This document shows, piece by piece, positions 48,448-50,247 of a DNA stretch of 50,247 bases. The notes below the pieces were generated by a model. It ran no database searches and was not told the origin of the DNA. It saw nothing but the letters and a program-made list of their open reading frames with translations. The stretch's first letter is position 1. Every line of letters begins with the position of its first letter. This DNA comes from Methanobacteriota archaeon (lineage in GTDB: Archaea; Thermoplasmatota; Thermoplasmata; RBG-16-68-12; JAFNFQ01), in the NCBI GenBank assembly GCA_017885655.1, contig JAFNFQ010000018.1:1-50247 (forward strand), in the 5' to 3' direction. The position numbers and the translations under genes are program-made.

Positions 48448-48910
48448 TGCCCCTCTGGTCCTGGTAGTTGCCGGACCTCTCGGCGTACAGCTTCATCGGC
48501 TTCGATTCGAGTCTCTCGAACACAATCTGCGCGAAGGTCTTCCCTATCTCGAGCTCCAGAGGCTCGGAGGAGGAGTTCAGGGCGGGGAGGGTTAGCGTGC
48601 CCCGGAAACCGGAGTCGACCTTGCCGAAGGACGCGATGACTCCCTTCCTGATCCAACTGGTCCTGAGCCAGAGCTGGGCGGTCAGCATCGCACCGAGGTC
48701 GACCACCTCCTCCGTGCTCACGATGAAACGGGTCATCGGCGGTATCTTGACGGTGCCCTGAGTGACCTTGGAGTCCTGTCCCGGGATGAGGATTTCCGCA
48801 ATCCCGAGATCGTAGCCGTTGGGCGTGAGACGGCTGTCGCTGTATGGGTCGATCTTGAGTTCACCGACCTTGACGGCGTGAGAGATGTCGCCATCCGAAA
48901 GCACAGCCAC
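48428..48910 (-). CDS. dut: dUTP diphosphatase of the archaeal Dcd-fold type
   Basis: The enzyme hydrolyses dUTP to dUMP and keeps uracil out of DNA. The 160-residue trimeric-fold protein has LSDGDISHAV at the start, RLTPNGYDLGIAEIL, LRTSWIRKGVIASFG with the conserved Ser-Arg pair, KVDSGFRGTLTLPALNSS, and the C-terminal SGNYQDQRGITL nucleotide lid. At the position where dCTP deaminases need Glu (TLE), the sequence has TLPAL. From memory, Pyrococcus-type dUTPases with a Dcd-like sequence also lack that Glu, so I call it dUTPase, not deaminase. GTG at 48910 follows a GGTTTTTGAAC stretch at leaderless spacing; TTG at 48937 is less likely. Confidence 0.82.
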   Translation of the reverse strand: MAVLSDGDISHAVKVGELKIDPYSDSRLTPNGYDLGIAEILIPGQDSKVTQGTVKIPPMTRFIVSTEEVVDLGAMLTAQLWLRTSWIRKGVIASFGKVDSGFRGTLTLPALNSSSEPLELEIGKTFAQIVFERLESKPMKLYAERSGNYQDQRGITLGKP

Positions 48911-49000
48911 GCTACCCGTGAGATAGCGTGCGTTCAAAAACCTTGTCTAGAGGCGCTCAAGTGTGAAGTCCTGAAATCAGTTTCTTGGAGGGCGAATGGT

Positions 49001-49219
49001 TCATGCTCTACTCTCCTTGAGCCTTTCGAGATACCGTTTCCTCTCTTTCGGACGCAGCTTTCTCGCGGACGCGTGCGCAGGCATCTCTGCGTGGTCGGAA
49101 TCGAATGATTCGTGAAGCTTCACCTCGTCGTACCGCCTGACGACCTCGTCCAGGCTGCGGAACTTCTTCTTGCCGTCAGGCCATTCGATCGGCAGCTCCC
49201 GCACAACTGTCCCGAGCAT
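49001..49219 (-). CDS. Small basic protein, unknown
   Basis: A 72-residue protein, charged and basic at its end (RKLRPKERKRYLERLKESRA). Its codons end mostly in G or C, like neighbouring genes, which supports real coding. AAAGG lies just before the ATG. No family is recognised; a small nucleic-acid-binding role would fit the composition but is a guess. It stands 90 bases from the dUTPase start on the same strand. Confidence 0.5.
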   Translation of the reverse strand: MLGTVVRELPIEWPDGKKKFRSLDEVVRRYDEVKLHESFDSDHAEMPAHASARKLRPKERKRYLERLKESRA

Positions 49220-49253
49220 CCTTTCAACCTACCCGTTTGCATCGGCGAACTGG

Positions 49254-49385
49254 ATGATGGCGGCGGTGGAGAAGAACAGCGAGTCGGCGAAGGTCTTCCA
49301 GCGCCTCCGGAGCAAGATCAGGCAGGCGGGGGATCAGACGGCCGCGGAGCCGCTGCCGGTCCCGGCCCAGAAAGCGACGAAGTAG
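49254..49385 (+). CDS. Possible 43-residue protein
   Basis: From the ATG at 49254 a frame encodes MMAAVEKNSESAKVFQRLRS and then a short Gln/Ala/Pro tail, ending in PAQKATK. The third codon positions are strongly G/C rich, as in real genes here, and the stop is followed within 40 bases by a terminator-like hairpin. No homologue is recognised and no promoter is evident. Low confidence, but worth keeping because the hairpin would otherwise have no gene on this strand. Confidence 0.35.
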   Translation: MMAAVEKNSESAKVFQRLRSKIRQAGDQTAAEPLPVPAQKATK

Positions 49386-49420
49386 CCTCCATTGGCGGTT
49401 GCGAACCCATGTTTCCCAAG

Positions 49421-49447
49421 CCCCCCGCCAAAGGGGGGCATTTTTTT
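49421..49447 (+). terminator. C6/G6 hairpin followed by T7
   Basis: CCCCCC (49421-49426) pairs with GGGGGG (49433-49438) around a six-base loop, followed by CA and seven T residues. This is a textbook terminator-like signal on the plus strand, 36 bases after the possible small gene. Confidence 0.6.
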
Positions 49448-49508
49448 CTTTTCATTTTCATTCGAGGCGGCCCTCTGTTGACTCTTTCCCGCCGTTGATA
49501 GAACCGGT

Positions 49509-50247
49509 CTGTCTCCAAGACTACGGCAGACACGGAAGAGCGTCCATCAGACGATTGGATCCCACCTCTCGACGATCCGCGTCCAATCCCGGACGACCCT
49601 CGCGGACCTTGAGAACACCCTGACGCACCTCCAGCCGACTCAATCCAATATCAAGCGGGTCCTGACGGACCGCGAGAGCACCCAAACGCATCTTCAGCCG
49701 ATCCAATCCCTTATCCAGCGGATTCGAACGGAGTCCCGGACGGTCGTCTGGAACCGTCAGACAGTCTTCCGACAATGCCAGAAGGTCCGCTAGAACCATT
49801 AGACGATCCGAAGCGAGTCCCAGACAATCCTCTGGAGGTGCCAGAGGGCCTTGACCCCCCTCCTCCAGCCCTCCGCTACCGCCAGACGGTCGTCTGGAAT
49901 CCCCAGACGGTCTTCTGGAGGTCGCAGACGGTCCTCTGGAGGTCCCGAACGATCCTCTGGAGGTGTCAGAGAGTCGTCTGGAGGGTGGTTCGGGTCGTCC
50001 GGACCCCCATTCGGGCCTCTGATGGTCCAAGAAGGTCGTCTGGGAACGCGAGAGATCCTTCTGGAGGTCCCAGAGGATCGTCTGGAGGTCCCGGACAGTC
50101 GTCTGGAAGTAGGTTTTGAGTCTCTGTAAGTATGCATGGACTGTGCGGAATGCCGTGCGGGTCGTCTGAGGAGTCCTGCGAATCGTCCGACTGCGTGCTG
50201 CAAGAGCGTGAAGGCACGTGACGCTCATCCCGGAGTCCCTCCATCGG
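49509..50247. repeat. Tandem array of about 33 degenerate 21-bp units, partly palindromic
   Basis: From 49509 to the right edge the sequence can be cut into 21-base units, most of them ending in CAG, GAG or CGG on the plus strand. The best-kept block (about 49735-50100) has the consensus ACGGTCGTCTGGAGGTCCCA plus G. At each junction CAGACG-GT-CGTCTG is a near-perfect inverted repeat, so units can fold on themselves and look alike on both strands. Two units are one base short (a 41-base double unit around 49828-49868 and a 20-base unit around 50016-50035). On the plus strand each unit is one heptad (for example TVVWRSQ), but four in-frame stops interrupt. The array continues beyond the window. 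There are no unique spacers, so it is not CRISPR. Confidence 0.85.
49521..50228 (-). CDS. Uninterrupted minus-strand frame across the 21-bp array, doubtful gene
   Basis: A 235-codon frame with no stop runs through the array. Its first third looks like a coiled coil (LKTYFQTTVRDL, LQTILWDLQKDL). After the first one-base deletion the phase changes and the middle becomes Ser/Arg/Gly/Pro rich (SRRPSGDSRRPSG). After the second deletion it turns into Leu/Asp/Arg heptads (LDKGLDRLKMRL). A real repeat protein would not normally switch composition at every short unit, so the frame may be open by chance of GC content and repetition, or be a decayed coiled-coil gene. No promoter or homologue is evident; the start region is close to the window edge. 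Confidence 0.25.
   Translation of the reverse strand: MSVTCLHALAARSRTIRRTPQTTRTAFRTVHAYLQRLKTYFQTTVRDLQTILWDLQKDLSRSQTTFLDHQRPEWGSGRPEPPSRRLSDTSRGSFGTSRGPSATSRRPSGDSRRPSGGSGGLEEGGQGPLAPPEDCLGLASDRLMVLADLLALSEDCLTVPDDRPGLRSNPLDKGLDRLKMRLGALAVRQDPLDIGLSRLEVRQGVLKVREGRPGLDADRREVGSNRLMDALPCLP

Noticed and set aside
49509-50247. Possible CRISPR array
   Set aside because: The period is 21 bases with the whole unit repeating and degenerate; there are no unique spacers of 30-40 bases and no cas gene nearby.

Overview
The window is a gene-dense, GC-rich stretch of a euryarchaeal genome, most likely from the Thermoplasmatota side. Archaeal signature genes support this: PurP, Nep1, Trm5, an HVO_0476-type zinc finger protein, a PolB2-type polymerase, ADP-forming acyl-CoA synthetase, an AglH-like GlcNAc-1-P transferase, archaeal TraB, and a Dcd-fold dUTPase. 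Many genes begin with ATG, GTG or TTG about 25-33 bases downstream of a TATA-like box and have no Shine-Dalgarno sequence, so they look leaderless. The lineage is inferred from gene content only; no rRNA or tRNA gene was seen.

Layout. 1-7.95 kb: the N-terminal two thirds of a secreted subtilase that runs off the left edge, acetyl-CoA synthetase (ADP-forming), O6-alkylguanine-DNA alkyltransferase, a thioredoxin-CcdA fusion, a TraB protein, and a regulator with its small membrane partner. 8.0-12 kb: a glycosyltransferase, a membrane-anchored secreted protein, a zinc-finger protein and a rhomboid protease. 12-32 kb: a surface-glycan region. It holds a nucleotide-sugar dehydrogenase, a Gfo/Idh oxidoreductase, a DegT aminotransferase, a LbH N-acetyltransferase and a UDP-GlcNAc 2-epimerase. 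Together these match the five WbpA/B/E/D/I steps from UDP-GlcNAc to UDP-ManNAc(3NAc)A. Further glycosyltransferases follow, then an eight-gene minus-strand run led by a GlcNAc-1-phosphate transferase and containing a deacetylase-like protein, two FemAB-like proteins, a DUF354 protein, a GT-C-like membrane protein and two GT4 enzymes. A copper ATPase, a tiny YHS protein and a phage-like protein interrupt this region.

32-39.3 kb: a PolB2-like DNA polymerase whose motif C is degenerate, a small conserved archaeal protein, an alpha/beta hydrolase, a secreted fibronectin-III protein, and an 860-residue HTH-NTPase-TPR regulator that faces a small unknown gene across what looks like one shared TATA box. 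39.3-49.2 kb: a LysE-like exporter, a RadA-like protein lacking Walker A, Nep1, PurP, an MBL hydrolase, a methyltransferase, a catalytic/non-catalytic M16 peptidase pair, Trm5, dUTPase and small unknown proteins. 49.5 kb to the right edge: an array of about 33 degenerate 21-bp units with a partly palindromic core.

The most interesting items are the split but complete sugar-acid pathway with FemAB-like enzymes in an archaeal glycan operon, the 21-bp array that reads as heptads on either strand, divergent gene pairs sharing one TATA box, the degenerate polymerase, and a FemAB gene whose conserved N-terminus has no standard start codon.
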